The position numbers were made by a program, and so were the translations under genes. A model generated the notes under the pieces. It searched no databases. It had not been told where the DNA came from and was given only the letters and a program-made list of their open reading frames with translations. Shown here one piece after another: positions 44,589 through 53,839 of a stretch of DNA of 64,000 nucleotides. Location of the stretch: assembly GCA_023407175.1 (NCBI GenBank), contig JAEYMU010000052.1:62001-126000 (forward strand), given 5' to 3'. Source of the DNA: Bacillota bacterium. GTDB taxonomy: Bacteria; Bacillota_A; Clostridia; Lachnospirales; Lachnospiraceae. Position 1 is the first letter of the stretch, and every line of letters begins with the position of its first letter.

Positions 44589-45758
44589 ATGAAAAAGAAA
44601 GTATTATTGATTATGGGATTATGCATATTATTGCTGGCAGGGGGCTGTACAAAGAAGGATGCCGGCAGTTTAAGCGGGGATAGCTCTGACAATAGTGATA
44701 CTTCGGTTACGGGCATACCCACGAAGGAAGAATATAAGGTAAGCGACTATATTACATTGGGAGAATACAAAGGCGTAGAGGTTACCGTTGATAAGCTGGA
44801 GGTAACAGATGCAGATGTAGAGGATGCAATTACTTCCGATCTGGAGAACAATGAGGCGCTGGAAGAGATTACAGACCGTGATGTAGTTCAGGACGGGGAT
44901 ATTGTTAATATTGATTATGAGGGACTTAAGGATGGAGTGGCCTTTGACGGAGGCACAGATACAGGCTATGATCTGACCATTGGCTCCGGACAGTTCATTG
45001 ACGGCTTTGAGGACGGTCTGATCGGCAAAAAGGTTGGAGATAAAGTAGCGCTTGATCTTACGTTCCCGGAGGACTATTCCAACTCCGACGGAACAGTTTC
45101 AGATCTTGCAGGACAGGCTGTTGTATTTAATGTAACCATTAATAAGATACAGCAAAATGTGGTTCCCGAGCTTACAGAGGATTATGTAAAGAATAATACG
45201 GATTATGATTCCATAGATGCCTATAAGCAGGCCATGCGTGAAAAGCTGGAAGCTGAAAATCAAACCACCATGGACAACCAGAAAACCAACAATGTAATCA
45301 CTGCGATCCTGGATGCGTCAACCATTTCCTCCTATCCGCAGACCTTGATTGATTATTTTTCCGCATATTATACAAACTATATGACACAGATGCTGTATTA
45401 TTCCTATGGCGTTACAATCAGTGAGTACCTTGAAGCAACGGGATCTACCCAGGAGGACTTTGATAGTGCAGTTCAGTCCTTTGCGGAAAATTATTCTTCT
45501 CTGGAATTGATCGAGAGAGCAATTGCAGAGGCAGAGGGCATGACAATTACGGATGAAGATTATAGTAATGAGCTGGATTCCTATATGGAGGATATGGGTG
45601 TAGATACCGAAGAGGAGTTGCTGACCTATGCGACCAAGGAAGAGATCAAGGATGACATGCTGCTTAAGAAGGCGTTGCAATTTGCAGTTGATAATGCGGT
45701 TGTAACAGAAGTAACACCTACCACGGCTCCAACAGCAACACCGGCGGCAGCAGAATAA
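44589..45758 (+). CDS. trigger-factor-like peptidyl-prolyl isomerase lipoprotein
   Basis: A 389-residue exported lipoprotein: signal with lipobox LLAGGC (Cys20), Ser/Asp-rich linker, a FKBP-type isomerase domain (VVQDGDIVNIDYEG...IGSGQFIDGFEDGLIGKKVGD, about 105-185), then the trigger-factor C-terminal chaperone domain (about 195-370) and a Thr/Pro/Ala tail. It lacks the ribosome-binding N domain of cytosolic trigger factor, so it likely helps fold proteins outside the membrane, like PrsA. AAAGGA precedes ATG 44589; the in-frame extension from 44556 is unsupported. Confidence 0.88.
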   Translation: MKKKVLLIMGLCILLLAGGCTKKDAGSLSGDSSDNSDTSVTGIPTKEEYKVSDYITLGEYKGVEVTVDKLEVTDADVEDAITSDLENNEALEEITDRDVVQDGDIVNIDYEGLKDGVAFDGGTDTGYDLTIGSGQFIDGFEDGLIGKKVGDKVALDLTFPEDYSNSDGTVSDLAGQAVVFNVTINKIQQNVVPELTEDYVKNNTDYDSIDAYKQAMREKLEAENQTTMDNQKTNNVITAILDASTISSYPQTLIDYFSAYYTNYMTQMLYYSYGVTISEYLEATGSTQEDFDSAVQSFAENYSSLELIERAIAEAEGMTITDEDYSNELDSYMEDMGVDTEEELLTYATKEEIKDDMLLKKALQFAVDNAVVTEVTPTTAPTATPAAAE

Positions 45759-45792
45759 CTCTGGCTCAGAGTAAATAGAAAGTAAATAAAGA

Positions 45793-47823
45793 ATGCAAAA
45801 AGGATTTTTACCTATCAGCAAATATGATATGGAATTAAGAGGATGGGAACAATGCGACTTCGTATATATTAACGGAGATGCATATGTTGACCATCCTTCC
45901 TTTGGTTTGGCAATCATCAGCCGGGTGCTGGAGAGCCATGGCTACAAGGTAGGAATTATAGCACAGCCGGATTGGAAGGACGAGGCCAGCATCACCATAC
46001 TGGGTGAGCCAAGGCTTGGTTTCCTTGTAAGTGCAGGCAATATGGATTCCATGGTAAACCATTATTCTGTGGCAAAGAAGAGAAGGCAGACGGATGCCTA
46101 TTCCCCTGGAGGTGTGATGGGAAAGCGTCCCGATCACGCGGCAAGTGTATACTGCAATTTGATACGCAGGAATTACAAGAGTATTCCGATCATTCTCGGA
46201 GGGATAGAGGCCTCCTTAAGGAGGCTTGCTCATTATGACTATTGGAGTGACAAGGTAAAGCGGTCGATTCTTCTGGATTCCCAGGCAGATATTATTTCCT
46301 ATGGAATGGGGGAACACTCCATAGTGGAGATCGCAGATGCCTTAAACAGCGGCATTGAGATAAAGGATATCACTTTTGTCAATGGTACGGTATTCAAAGC
46401 AAAGAATTTGGAGTCTGTCTATGATTCAGTCCTGCTTCCAAGCTGGCAGGAGATAACGCAGAGTAAGACGAAATTTGCCCAAAGCTTTTATCTTCAATAT
46501 TGTAATACCGATCCTTTCTTAGGCAAGCGGCTGGTAGAACCCTATAAAGAGAACGAATACGTTGTGCAAAACCCTCCGGCAAGTCCTCTGACACAGGCGG
46601 AGATGGACCGGGTATATTCCCTGCCCTACATGAGGGATTATCATCCCTCTTATAAGGAAGCAGGCGGTATACCTGCCATAGAAGAGGTCAAATTCAGTCT
46701 GACCAGTAACCGGGGTTGCTTTGGAGGCTGCAACTACTGCGCGCTTACCTTTCACCAGGGAAGGATATTGCAGGCCAGAAGCCATGAGTCTATTCTTGCA
46801 GAGGCAAACCAATTAATCTGGGATAAGGATTTCAAGGGCTATATTCATGATGTCGGAGGGCCAACCGCCAATTTCAGACACACTGCCTGTGAGAAGCAGT
46901 TAGGTAAAGGAGCCTGCATTAATAAGCAATGCCTTTATCCAGCTCCCTGCAAGAATTTAAAGGTAGACCACAGGGACTACCTAAGCTTGCTTAGGAAGCT
47001 TAGGAATCTGCCGAACGTTAAGAAGGTATTTATTCGTTCGGGAATCCGGTTTGATTATCTGATAGCAGATAAGGACGAGACCTTTTTAAGGGAGCTTTGC
47101 GAGCATCATATCAGCGGGCAGCTTAAGGTTGCGCCGGAGCATATCAGCGATAACGTTCTTAAGCTGATGGGGAAGCCCGAGAATGCGGTTTATGAAAAAT
47201 TCAAGGCTGCCTATCAGAGGATGAATGAGAAGCTTGAGAAAAACCAGTTTATCGTGCCCTATCTGATATCCTCCCATCCGGGATCGACCGTAAAGGAAGC
47301 GGTAAAGCTGGCAGAATACCTAAGAGACCTGGGCTATATGCCTGAGCAGGTGCAGGATTTCTATCCGACGCCCTCGACGATTTCCACCTGTATGTACTAT
47401 ACCGGTCTGGACCCCAGAACAATGAAGGAGGTCTATGTCCCGAGATCGCCCCATGAAAAGGCGATGCAGAGAGCCTTAATCCAATACCGCAATCCTAAGA
47501 ACTATGAGCTGGTGGCGGAAGCGTTACGGAGAGCAGACCGGCTGGACCTGATCGGTTTTGATAAGAACTGTCTGATTCGCCCCAGACAGTTTGCCGGGGA
47601 AAAGCGGTGGGTTGATAAGGAACGCCAGGACCAGGGAAAGAATGGCAAGAAAGGCACGAAGCCGGAGCAAAAAAGAGCCTCTGACCGGAAGAGCATAAAG
47701 CAAGGCAGTCAGGTTGGCAGGGCAGGGGCCGGAAAAATCGCCAAGGAGAGAACTCCGGCGCGGAGTGTTGAAAATAAAAAATCGGGAAAAACAGGCAGCA
47801 GGGGCCGGAAAACTAATTCTTGA
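45793..47823 (+). CDS. YgiQ family radical SAM protein
   Basis: A 676-residue member of the YgiQ/UPF0313 family. It has an N-terminal B12-binding-like region ([29 protein letters not shown]), the cluster motif [15 protein letters not shown] with Cys 309, 313 and 316, a DUF3362-type C-terminal region and a Lys/Arg/Gly-rich tail of 60 residues. Its biological reaction is unknown. The ribosome site is poor (ATAAAG), so translation may be weak or coupled to the lipoprotein gene 34 bases upstream. Confidence 0.9.
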   Translation: MQKGFLPISKYDMELRGWEQCDFVYINGDAYVDHPSFGLAIISRVLESHGYKVGIIAQPDWKDEASITILGEPRLGFLVSAGNMDSMVNHYSVAKKRRQTDAYSPGGVMGKRPDHAASVYCNLIRRNYKSIPIILGGIEASLRRLAHYDYWSDKVKRSILLDSQADIISYGMGEHSIVEIADALNSGIEIKDITFVNGTVFKAKNLESVYDSVLLPSWQEITQSKTKFAQSFYLQYCNTDPFLGKRLVEPYKENEYVVQNPPASPLTQAEMDRVYSLPYMRDYHPSYKEAGGIPAIEEVKFSLTSNRGCFGGCNYCALTFHQGRILQARSHESILAEANQLIWDKDFKGYIHDVGGPTANFRHTACEKQLGKGACINKQCLYPAPCKNLKVDHRDYLSLLRKLRNLPNVKKVFIRSGIRFDYLIADKDETFLRELCEHHISGQLKVAPEHISDNVLKLMGKPENAVYEKFKAAYQRMNEKLEKNQFIVPYLISSHPGSTVKEAVKLAEYLRDLGYMPEQVQDFYPTPSTISTCMYYTGLDPRTMKEVYVPRSPHEKAMQRALIQYRNPKNYELVAEALRRADRLDLIGFDKNCLIRPRQFAGEKRWVDKERQDQGKNGKKGTKPEQKRASDRKSIKQGSQVGRAGAGKIAKERTPARSVENKKSGKTGSRGRKTNS

Positions 47824-47892
47824 CAAGAATATATCGGGATGTTATACTACGCAAAGTATCTGATTCATAATTTCATAATAGTTATGATTGAC

Positions 47893-47929
47893 CAGCTCCT
47901 GGTCCGGTCGGGCCCAAGGAGCTGTTTTT
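47893..47929 (+). terminator. terminator of the YgiQ gene
   Basis: CAGCTCCT / AGGAGCTG outer stem with further pairs inside (GGTCC / GGCCC), followed by TTTTT. Confidence 0.85.
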
Positions 47930-48142
47930 ACGAAATAACAGCGTAATTCATGTAGCTTTTATATGCAAATATAGCATACTCAATATAATGTATTGCAATA
48001 TCGCGCAGGCGAGCTTGCACAGGATAGAGGAACATGTGGTGTTGAAGCCGATAGGCCCTTATGGGCGACGAGATTGAATTGACGTTGTGAAAAATAACGG
48101 TGGGAAATATATGAAAGAAGAGATCAAAGAAAGGAATTTAGA
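47930..48142 (+). promoter_or_regulatory. long leader of the DEAD-box helicase gene
   Basis: TATAAT at 47984-47989 is a likely -10 (weak -35), giving about 145 nt of leader. It contains small stems: GCAGGC-GA-GCTTGC (48005-48018) and GCCC-TTAT-GGGC (48055-48066). The GC-rich folded patch contrasts with AT-rich surroundings. Cold-shock helicase genes often carry long regulatory leaders; this one matches no element I know. Confidence 0.45.
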
Positions 48143-49732
48143 ATGGAAGTAATAAAATTTGATGAGCTGGAAATAAACCAGAACATTCTCCGTGCAATCG
48201 AAGAAATGGGCTTTGAGGAAATGTCGCCGATTCAGGCAAAGGCAATTCCTATTATATTGGAGGGAAGGGATGTAGTCGGACAGGCACAGACCGGTACCGG
48301 CAAAACCGCAGCATTCGGCATACCACTGATGCAAAAAATCAATCCCAAGGACAGGAGTCTTCAGGCAATGGTTCTGTGTCCGACCAGAGAGCTTGCGATA
48401 CAGGTCGCAGAGGAAATCCGAAAGCTGGGCGCATTTATGCATGGAATAAAAATACTCCCGGTATATGGAGGTCAGGAGATATCAAAGCAGATCCGCTCTT
48501 TAAAATCAGGGGTACAGATCATCATAGGAACACCTGGACGAGTAATGGATCACATGAGACGAAAGACAGTGAATTTTGACGGAATTAAGATGGTGGTTTT
48601 GGATGAAGCAGATGAGATGCTGAACATGGGCTTTCGTGAGGACATTGAAACCATCTTAAGCCAGGTACCGGAGGAACGTCAGACGGTTTTGTTCTCCGCA
48701 ACCATGCCCGGACCGATTTTGGACATCGCTAGAATCTACCAGAAGAATGCGGAAATGATTCGCGTTGTAAAAAAGGAGCTGACCGTTCCTAAGATTGAAC
48801 AGTATTATTATGAGGTTAACCAGAAAAATAAGGAGGATGTTCTGTCCAGACTTTTGGATATGTATAATCCGAAGCTTTCCCTGATTTTCTGTAACACAAA
48901 GAAGCAGGTGGATGAGCTGACCTCGGCTCTTCAGGGCAGAGGCTATTTTGCAGAGGGGCTTCACGGAGATTTAAAGCAGCAGCAGAGGGATCGTGTCATG
49001 AACAGCTTCCGTAACGGAAGAACAGAAATTCTGGTGGCAACCGATGTGGCAGCCAGAGGAATCGATGTGGATGATGTGGAAGCGGTTTTTAATTATGATG
49101 TTCCCCAGGACGACGAATATTATGTACATCGAATCGGACGTACTGGACGTGCCGGCCGGGAAGGCAGGGCATTTACGCTGGTAGTAGGCAGGGAAGCCTA
49201 TAAGCTAAGAGACATTATGAGGTATTGCAAAACCAAGATCAAGGTGCAGCCGATTCCTTCTCTGAACGATGTTACAGCAGTAAAAACGGATAAAATTCTG
49301 GATAGGGTGAAAACCATTATTCAAAATGAGGATCTTTCCAAAATGGTTGACATGATCGAGGAGAGAGTAAACGAGGAGGATTTCACTTCCCTGGATATTG
49401 CGGCAGCATTTCTTAAGATGATTATGGGAGAAGATGCGGCTAAAACAGAGGATAAAGCGGCAGATGATTTCGGTGATACCGGAGCAGAGGCAGGTATGGT
49501 CAGACTCTTTGTTAATTTGGGTAAGAACCAGAAGGTAAGACCCGGTGATATTCTGGGAGCAATTGCCGGTGAAACCGGAATGCCCGGTAAATTAATCGGC
49601 TCCATCGATATGTATGATAAGTACACCTTTGTAGAGGTGCCCAGAGAATATGCTTCCGAGGTCATACAGGTAATGAAAACGGCAAAGATTAAGGGAAAGA
49701 GCATTAATATCGAACCGGCAAACAGAAAATAG
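48143..49732 (+). CDS. DEAD-box RNA helicase with DbpA-type RNA-binding domain
   Basis: A 529-residue ATP-dependent RNA helicase. Q motif at FEEMSPIQAKAIP, Walker A AQTGTGKT near 50-57, PTRELA, DEAD in VVLDEADEM near 152, SAT, and helicase motif VI HRIGRTGRAGREG. The C terminus (about 450-525, GMVRLFVNLGKNQKVRPGDILGAI) is a DbpA/CsdA RNA-binding domain. Likely a CshA/DeaD homologue in ribosome assembly or mRNA decay. ATG 48143 follows AAAGGAATT. Confidence 0.92.
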   Translation: MEVIKFDELEINQNILRAIEEMGFEEMSPIQAKAIPIILEGRDVVGQAQTGTGKTAAFGIPLMQKINPKDRSLQAMVLCPTRELAIQVAEEIRKLGAFMHGIKILPVYGGQEISKQIRSLKSGVQIIIGTPGRVMDHMRRKTVNFDGIKMVVLDEADEMLNMGFREDIETILSQVPEERQTVLFSATMPGPILDIARIYQKNAEMIRVVKKELTVPKIEQYYYEVNQKNKEDVLSRLLDMYNPKLSLIFCNTKKQVDELTSALQGRGYFAEGLHGDLKQQQRDRVMNSFRNGRTEILVATDVAARGIDVDDVEAVFNYDVPQDDEYYVHRIGRTGRAGREGRAFTLVVGREAYKLRDIMRYCKTKIKVQPIPSLNDVTAVKTDKILDRVKTIIQNEDLSKMVDMIEERVNEEDFTSLDIAAAFLKMIMGEDAAKTEDKAADDFGDTGAEAGMVRLFVNLGKNQKVRPGDILGAIAGETGMPGKLIGSIDMYDKYTFVEVPREYASEVIQVMKTAKIKGKSINIEPANRK

Positions 49733-49746
49733 TACTTTTAAGCTGC

Positions 49747-49811
49747 TAGGGCCTGTTTGAAAACTCATTGTACCGTTCTGAACGCTACAAGCAGTTTTCA
49801 AACAGGCCCTA
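49747..49811 (+). repeat. 65-base near-perfect palindrome after the helicase gene
   Basis: TAGGGCCTGTTTGAAAACT (49747-49765) is exactly reverse-complemented at 49793-49811. The 27 bases between are themselves nearly palindromic (TGTACCGTTC-T-GAACGCTACA). It lacks a T run, so it may be a small mobile element remnant rather than a plain terminator, though it may stop transcription too. Confidence 0.75.
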
Positions 49812-49922
49812 TTAGTCGTCCGTTCGTGAGCAGGCAGAGCTCCTGCAGCTTTTTGCATGCTTTATTCATGAATTGCCTTAGGAATATGCCGATATTAGCA
49901 GCAGAATTACCAAAAAATGACC

Positions 49923-49977
49923 TTGACAAATATTGAGTTTAGTTTATAATAATAATTATTACTATTATTATAAACTA
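49923..49977 (+). promoter_or_regulatory. promoter and palindromic operator of the PerR/Fur gene
   Basis: TTGACA (49923-49928), 16 bases, TATAAT (49945-49950). A 15-bp perfect inverted repeat TAGTTTATAATAATA (49940-49954) / TATTATTATAAACTA (49963-49977) covers the -10. It resembles the PerR box TTATAATNATTATAA, so autoregulation is likely. Confidence 0.75.
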
Positions 49978-50029
49978 GGAATTATGTTTATTAAATCTTA
50001 TTCATTTGTTCGAATTAGCGGAGGTCAAT

Positions 50030-50416
50030 ATGGCGGTTAATAAGTATAGCAGACAGAGAGAAGCGATTAAGGAATATCTCATGAATACAAAAGAGCATCC
50101 GACAGCAGATACTGTCTACATGAATATACGTGAAACCTATCCAAACATTAGTTTAGGAACGGTTTATCGAAACCTGAATCTGCTTGTTGAACAGGGTGAA
50201 ATACAGAAATTGAATTGTCAGGACGGCTGTGACCGTTTTGATGGAAATACAAAGCAGCATTATCATTTTCTGTGCAGAGACTGCGGAAAAGTATTCGATA
50301 TTGAAATGGAATCAATCGAGCATATCAATGTAATAGCCGGAGCCAAATTCGGGGGGAAGGTAGATGGTCATATTACTTTCTTCTACGGAAAGTGTCCTGA
50401 GTGCAGTAAAAAATAG
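50030..50416 (+). CDS. Fur family regulator, probably PerR
   Basis: A 128-residue metal-dependent repressor. DNA-binding helices around PTADTVYMNIRETYPNISLGTVYRNL; metal ligands HYHFLCRDCGKVFD and CPEC near the C terminus form the structural Zn site. The order and the C-terminal CxxC fit the PerR branch, which senses peroxide by His oxidation, but Fur cannot be excluded. ATG 50030 follows GCGGAGG; the extension from 50006 is not supported. The upstream operator suggests self-control. A terminator is at 50548-50577. Confidence 0.88.
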   Translation: MAVNKYSRQREAIKEYLMNTKEHPTADTVYMNIRETYPNISLGTVYRNLNLLVEQGEIQKLNCQDGCDRFDGNTKQHYHFLCRDCGKVFDIEMESIEHINVIAGAKFGGKVDGHITFFYGKCPECSKK

Positions 50417-50547
50417 TAAAGCAATCCTGATTATCAGCTGTTCAGAAGCCGGAAAAATATACGGTGAATGTGGATAGGTCAGGAAAGGAATGCGGTAATA
50501 AGCAATTATAAAGATAATATCAAACTACAATAGTAAAGTACAAAAAC

Positions 50548-50577
50548 ACGCAGCGCTTAATAGGGCTGCGTATTTTA
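50548..50577 (+). terminator. terminator of the PerR/Fur gene
   Basis: ACGCAGC / GCTGCGT with a 10-base loop, then ATTTTAT. Confidence 0.7.
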
Positions 50578-50601
50578 TGATAAAAATTTTTCAAATGGCT
50601 A

Positions 50602-50630
50602 TTGACAAATAGTACAAGAAGGATTAATAT
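50602..50630 (+). promoter_or_regulatory. promoter of a candidate small RNA
   Basis: TTGACA (50602-50607), 17 bases, TAATAT (50625-50630). Immediately downstream, TATCAGTAA-TAG-TTACTGTTA (50634-50654) is a near-perfect palindrome at the expected start site. Confidence 0.7.
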
Positions 50631-50636
50631 ATATAT

Positions 50637-50776
50637 CAGTAATAGTTACTGTTATTATAATCCATATTTAAAATTGCTTACCTCAAGGTATATATAACCC
50701 CTAATTATATATACTTCCCCTAATATATTTGTTCCCAGCATAGAAATACGCCCCTCCCCCAGGGGCGTATTTCATT
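50637..50776 (+). ncRNA. candidate small RNA (about 140 nt)
   Basis: The promoter at 50602-50630 and a terminator hairpin AAATACGCCCCT / AGGGGCGTATTT (50744-50772) bracket a segment with no ATG and no ribosome site. It contains an inverted repeat GTATATATAA / TTATATATAC (50688-50719) that would fold. The operator-like palindrome at the start suggests regulation by the adjacent PerR/Fur. The terminator also serves the convergent ABC permease gene, which is the competing explanation. Confidence 0.45.
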
Positions 50777-50818
50777 TTGAAAAAATGTAGTGAGTTTATA
50801 AAATGAGCGATTTCTTAT

Positions 50819-52420
50819 CTATTTTATGATAAAGGTCCTGGGTGCTATGCGGTACACAGTAATCAGTGCTCCAATACTGTAGATGATCGTTACTGCGACT
50901 ACAATTACCAGAAAGGCAATGGACATATTCTTTAATTGGAGGCTCATATAGCAGAGCAGGTAGGTAATGGCGCTAAACAGCTTGTAAAATGGATTTTTAA
51001 CATTCAAATCTGTGGTATAGGGCTGAAAAATATAATATAGGAACATATTATGAATTACAAAAAAGACGGATAGTATCAATATCATAATTCCAACGGGCAG
51101 GAAGGTCATGACAGAGCCGCCGGATAGGATACCAAGCAGGAGAACTGCCGCCGCCAGCAGGCCGGCAGGAAGCAGGTTATCCAGAATAAGCCGTTTTACG
51201 CGAATGGTGAAGGTCGCCAAAACAGCTTCCTTTGTTTTATAAAAGCCGTAGTGGAGCAGACTGATATCGCAATTATAGAACATGGCCCGGGTAGCCTTCT
51301 GCCCGGTGGACATTAGATATAGGGCAAAGATAAATACGGGAAACAGCCTGTGGACTCCAGTTTCATAATCCTTATGAAAATCAGGATACAATAATATTAG
51401 AAGGACACCTGCGGCAAACAGCAGCAGTACCGCCAGAGCCTGCTTTTGCACGGGTCCCCTTAAAATGCGTTTGTGACGCTTAAAGAAGATATCATTGATA
51501 TAGGCAAAGCCCTCTCTTTTATTCGTTTTACCGTAGCTTAGCTCCTCTTTGGTAAACTCCTTGTCCTTAAATTTAACTCTGGCAAACTCTGCATTTGCCT
51601 TGACGCTTTTGATGTCCAAACTTAATTTATCCAGACGGTTGGCATCATTCAGGGCCGCGGTGAAATTCCGGTATATAACAATATATCTTACCGATAATGT
51701 ACCGATCGTCCACAGCAATACACCCAGGACAATAATTACCGGGGCGGGGACAATGAGAATAAAATGAAAGGCAGCGCTAAGATATCCAAGGAATAGGATA
51801 AGTACATAAAACAGAATAATTACTGTTACTTTATTGTGCAAAAAGCTGCCGGTCTTTTCGTAATATTTTATTTGTATTACTTCTGTAGAGACGGCAAAGA
51901 AATTTTTGGCGATAACCATAAATAAGGCCAGAAGAATATTGACATGAAATAAGCCTGCAGTAATAGAAAACAGGAGAAGCTCTACAATCTGGCGCCAGAT
52001 TAACTGAGGAAAGTAATCTGCCAGTACGAATTTTCTGGCATTCATCCTCATCAATTTAACCGATATAAATTTTCTTCTTTGCGGCTCTAATATCCTGCCG
52101 CTTGGCAGGGGTAAGAGCAAATAAAAAACAAAGAAGAAATACCAATAGACCGCCTCCCTGTTTAAGCCCCCCATGTCAGTTCCCATCAGCAGGACCGGCA
52201 GGCCAAAGCCGAATAAAAGCAGGATAAGGCTTTTAAACAGTTGTTTCATCATGCTGTAAATAAGCCCAAACACATACAATATTCTGGATAATCCGGCGTG
52301 CTCGTAGCCAGTCTCACGAAATAGCAGCTTAAGAAGCGGTATCCGCTTGAGAAAATAAATCAGGGAATTCAAAAGGATGGAAAAATCAATGATTATGGTT
52401 TGCTTCAATGTCTCAAGCAT
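50819..52420 (-). CDS. ABC transporter permease (large, multi-span)
   Basis: A 533-residue membrane protein with about 12-14 hydrophobic segments and a central hydrophilic part (about residues 255-310), rich in Lys and Asp. It overlaps the upstream ATPase gene by eight bases, which identifies it as the membrane partner. The size resembles ABC-2 permeases of unassigned export systems in Firmicutes. Substrate unknown. Confidence 0.82.
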   Translation of the reverse strand: MLETLKQTIIIDFSILLNSLIYFLKRIPLLKLLFRETGYEHAGLSRILYVFGLIYSMMKQLFKSLILLLFGFGLPVLLMGTDMGGLNREAVYWYFFFVFYLLLPLPSGRILEPQRRKFISVKLMRMNARKFVLADYFPQLIWRQIVELLLFSITAGLFHVNILLALFMVIAKNFFAVSTEVIQIKYYEKTGSFLHNKVTVIILFYVLILFLGYLSAAFHFILIVPAPVIIVLGVLLWTIGTLSVRYIVIYRNFTAALNDANRLDKLSLDIKSVKANAEFARVKFKDKEFTKEELSYGKTNKREGFAYINDIFFKRHKRILRGPVQKQALAVLLLFAAGVLLILLYPDFHKDYETGVHRLFPVFIFALYLMSTGQKATRAMFYNCDISLLHYGFYKTKEAVLATFTIRVKRLILDNLLPAGLLAAAVLLLGILSGGSVMTFLPVGIMILILSVFFVIHNMFLYYIFQPYTTDLNVKNPFYKLFSAITYLLCYMSLQLKNMSIAFLVIVVAVTIIYSIGALITVYRIAPRTFIIK

Positions 52421-53123
52421 GGGAAGCCTCCTCGCTTAAAAGCTTTACCAGCTTTTCCTCAAAATCACTTGATTTCAGCATTTCATGGTCAAGCAGCTCT
52501 AATTCCCCTTCACTTAAAGCTACAATTTCATCGCAGAGATCGGTGGCCAGCTGAAGAATATGGGTGGAAAATATAATGATATGATCCTTTCTGATTTCTC
52601 TTAAAATCTTTTTTATCTCCAGCGCGACGACGACATCCAGCGAGGTCAGAGGCTCATCCAGCAGAATAACGGGAGGCTTGGTGATCAAAAACATCATCAT
52701 CTGTATTTTATTTTTCATACCGTGGGAATAATCCCTGATCAGCCTGTGCCGGTCTTCCTCCTCTATTTTCATTAGGTCGAAAAAGTCATTGATGGTATAG
52801 TTTGAATCAACCTTGCTTTTATTGATGTCAATATAGAATTTTATAAATTCATAACCGGTCAGAAACTCCGGTAAAATTGCGCTGGAAAATACATAGCCGA
52901 TGTCCTCCGCCTCCAGTTTCTTTTCTTCCTCTGCGGATTTTAATACGGCGCTGCCGCTGTCCATCTTAAGCTCTCCTGCCAGACAGTTAAAAAGCGTGGT
53001 TTTACCCGCTCCGTTCCTTCCCAGCAGACCGTAGATTTTTCCCTTTTCAAAATGAAAGCCCGCCCCCTTTAGGACCTCTTTGCCATCAAAGCCTTTTCTT
53101 ATGTCCTTAAGATATAAATCCAT
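52413..53123 (-). CDS. ABC transporter ATP-binding protein
   Basis: A 236-residue ATPase. Walker A GRNGAGKTTLFN near residue 35-46, signature YSHGMKNKIQ (a degenerate LSGGQ), Walker B PVILLDEPLTSLD and the switch His in IFSTHILQ. The degenerate signature is common in ABC-2 exporter ATPases that go with repeat-regulated cassettes. AAAGGGG precedes the ATG. The upstream 141-aa membrane gene and XRE regulator are about 50 bases away, so the four genes form one cassette. Confidence 0.9.
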   Translation of the reverse strand: MDLYLKDIRKGFDGKEVLKGAGFHFEKGKIYGLLGRNGAGKTTLFNCLAGELKMDSGSAVLKSAEEEKKLEAEDIGYVFSSAILPEFLTGYEFIKFYIDINKSKVDSNYTINDFFDLMKIEEEDRHRLIRDYSHGMKNKIQMMMFLITKPPVILLDEPLTSLDVVVALEIKKILREIRKDHIIIFSTHILQLATDLCDEIVALSEGELELLDHEMLKSSDFEEKLVKLLSEEASHA

Positions 53124-53172
53124 ACATTACCCCTTTCCTACGCTATGTAGTAAATTAAGAAATAGTTGCTTG

Positions 53173-53598
53173 TTACATTTCACTCTGATATTTGATACGG
53201 TAGAAAATACCGTAGCCTATGGTAAACAGATAAGAAAAAATGAAAAGAAGGAGTGTGGGCAAATCACAATTCATCAAGGTAAAGACCAGCATTAACGCGC
53301 CGAATAAGAAGACCATGCAATCATAAGCCTTGGCCTTAGAGCGGTATACAATCGCCTGATTGCGTTCATCCTTCTGCTCAATTTCCGATTGTCTGGCGAT
53401 GGAAGGATATTTGACAGCTATCTTATAGTTTATGAAATTAGCGATACCGCCTCCCAGGGCTCCGCTGCCGATTCCAATAAGTACATAAGGGTATGCCTGG
53501 TCGGTAAGGGCAGGAAATATTTTGAGCAGGGTCAAGCCGGTAGCTGCCAGAGCAATACCTGCTGCTATTAATAGAATTGCTGATACCTTTTTACTCAT
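53173..53598 (-). CDS. four-span membrane protein, 141 aa
   Basis: Four hydrophobic segments (about residues 5-25, 37-58, 93-110, 113-133) with a charged loop (EIEQKDERNQAIVYRSKAKAYD) between the second and third. It overlaps the XRE gene by four bases (ATGA), a typical coupled pair. Similar small membrane proteins accompany XRE regulators in Clostridia and may modulate them; function is inferred only from that context. Confidence 0.8.
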   Translation of the reverse strand: MSKKVSAILLIAAGIALAATGLTLLKIFPALTDQAYPYVLIGIGSGALGGGIANFINYKIAVKYPSIARQSEIEQKDERNQAIVYRSKAKAYDCMVFLFGALMLVFTLMNCDLPTLLLFIFSYLFTIGYGIFYRIKYQSEM

Positions 53599-53798
53599 TC
53601 CGGGTCCTCCTCATAGATAAAGATTTCTTCGATTTTCATATTAAAATAGCGTGCGATTTTAAAAGCTAACAGGATCGAAGGATTATAACGCCCATTTTCA
53701 AGCGAACCGATGGTTTGGCGGGATACCTCCAAGGTAGCTGCCAGCTCTTCCTGCTTAATTCCGTACTGTTTGCGAATTTCCTCCAGGCGGTTTTTCAA
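53595..53798 (-). CDS. XRE family transcriptional regulator, 67 aa
   Basis: A minimal Cro/C1 helix-turn-helix protein: IRKQYGIKQEELAATLEVSRQTIGSLENGRYNPSILLAFKIARYF covers the whole DNA-binding fold. The start is TTG 53798, eight bases after AAAGGAG. It leads a four-gene cassette with the 141-aa membrane protein, ABC ATPase and permease. Its promoter at 53869-53896 is flanked by a pair of inverted motifs, consistent with self-repression. Confidence 0.9.
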   Translation of the reverse strand: MKNRLEEIRKQYGIKQEELAATLEVSRQTIGSLENGRYNPSILLAFKIARYFNMKIEEIFIYEEDPE

Positions 53799-53839
53799 GG
53801 TCAGACTCCTTTCCTATTATTATGTTATTCAATAGAAAT

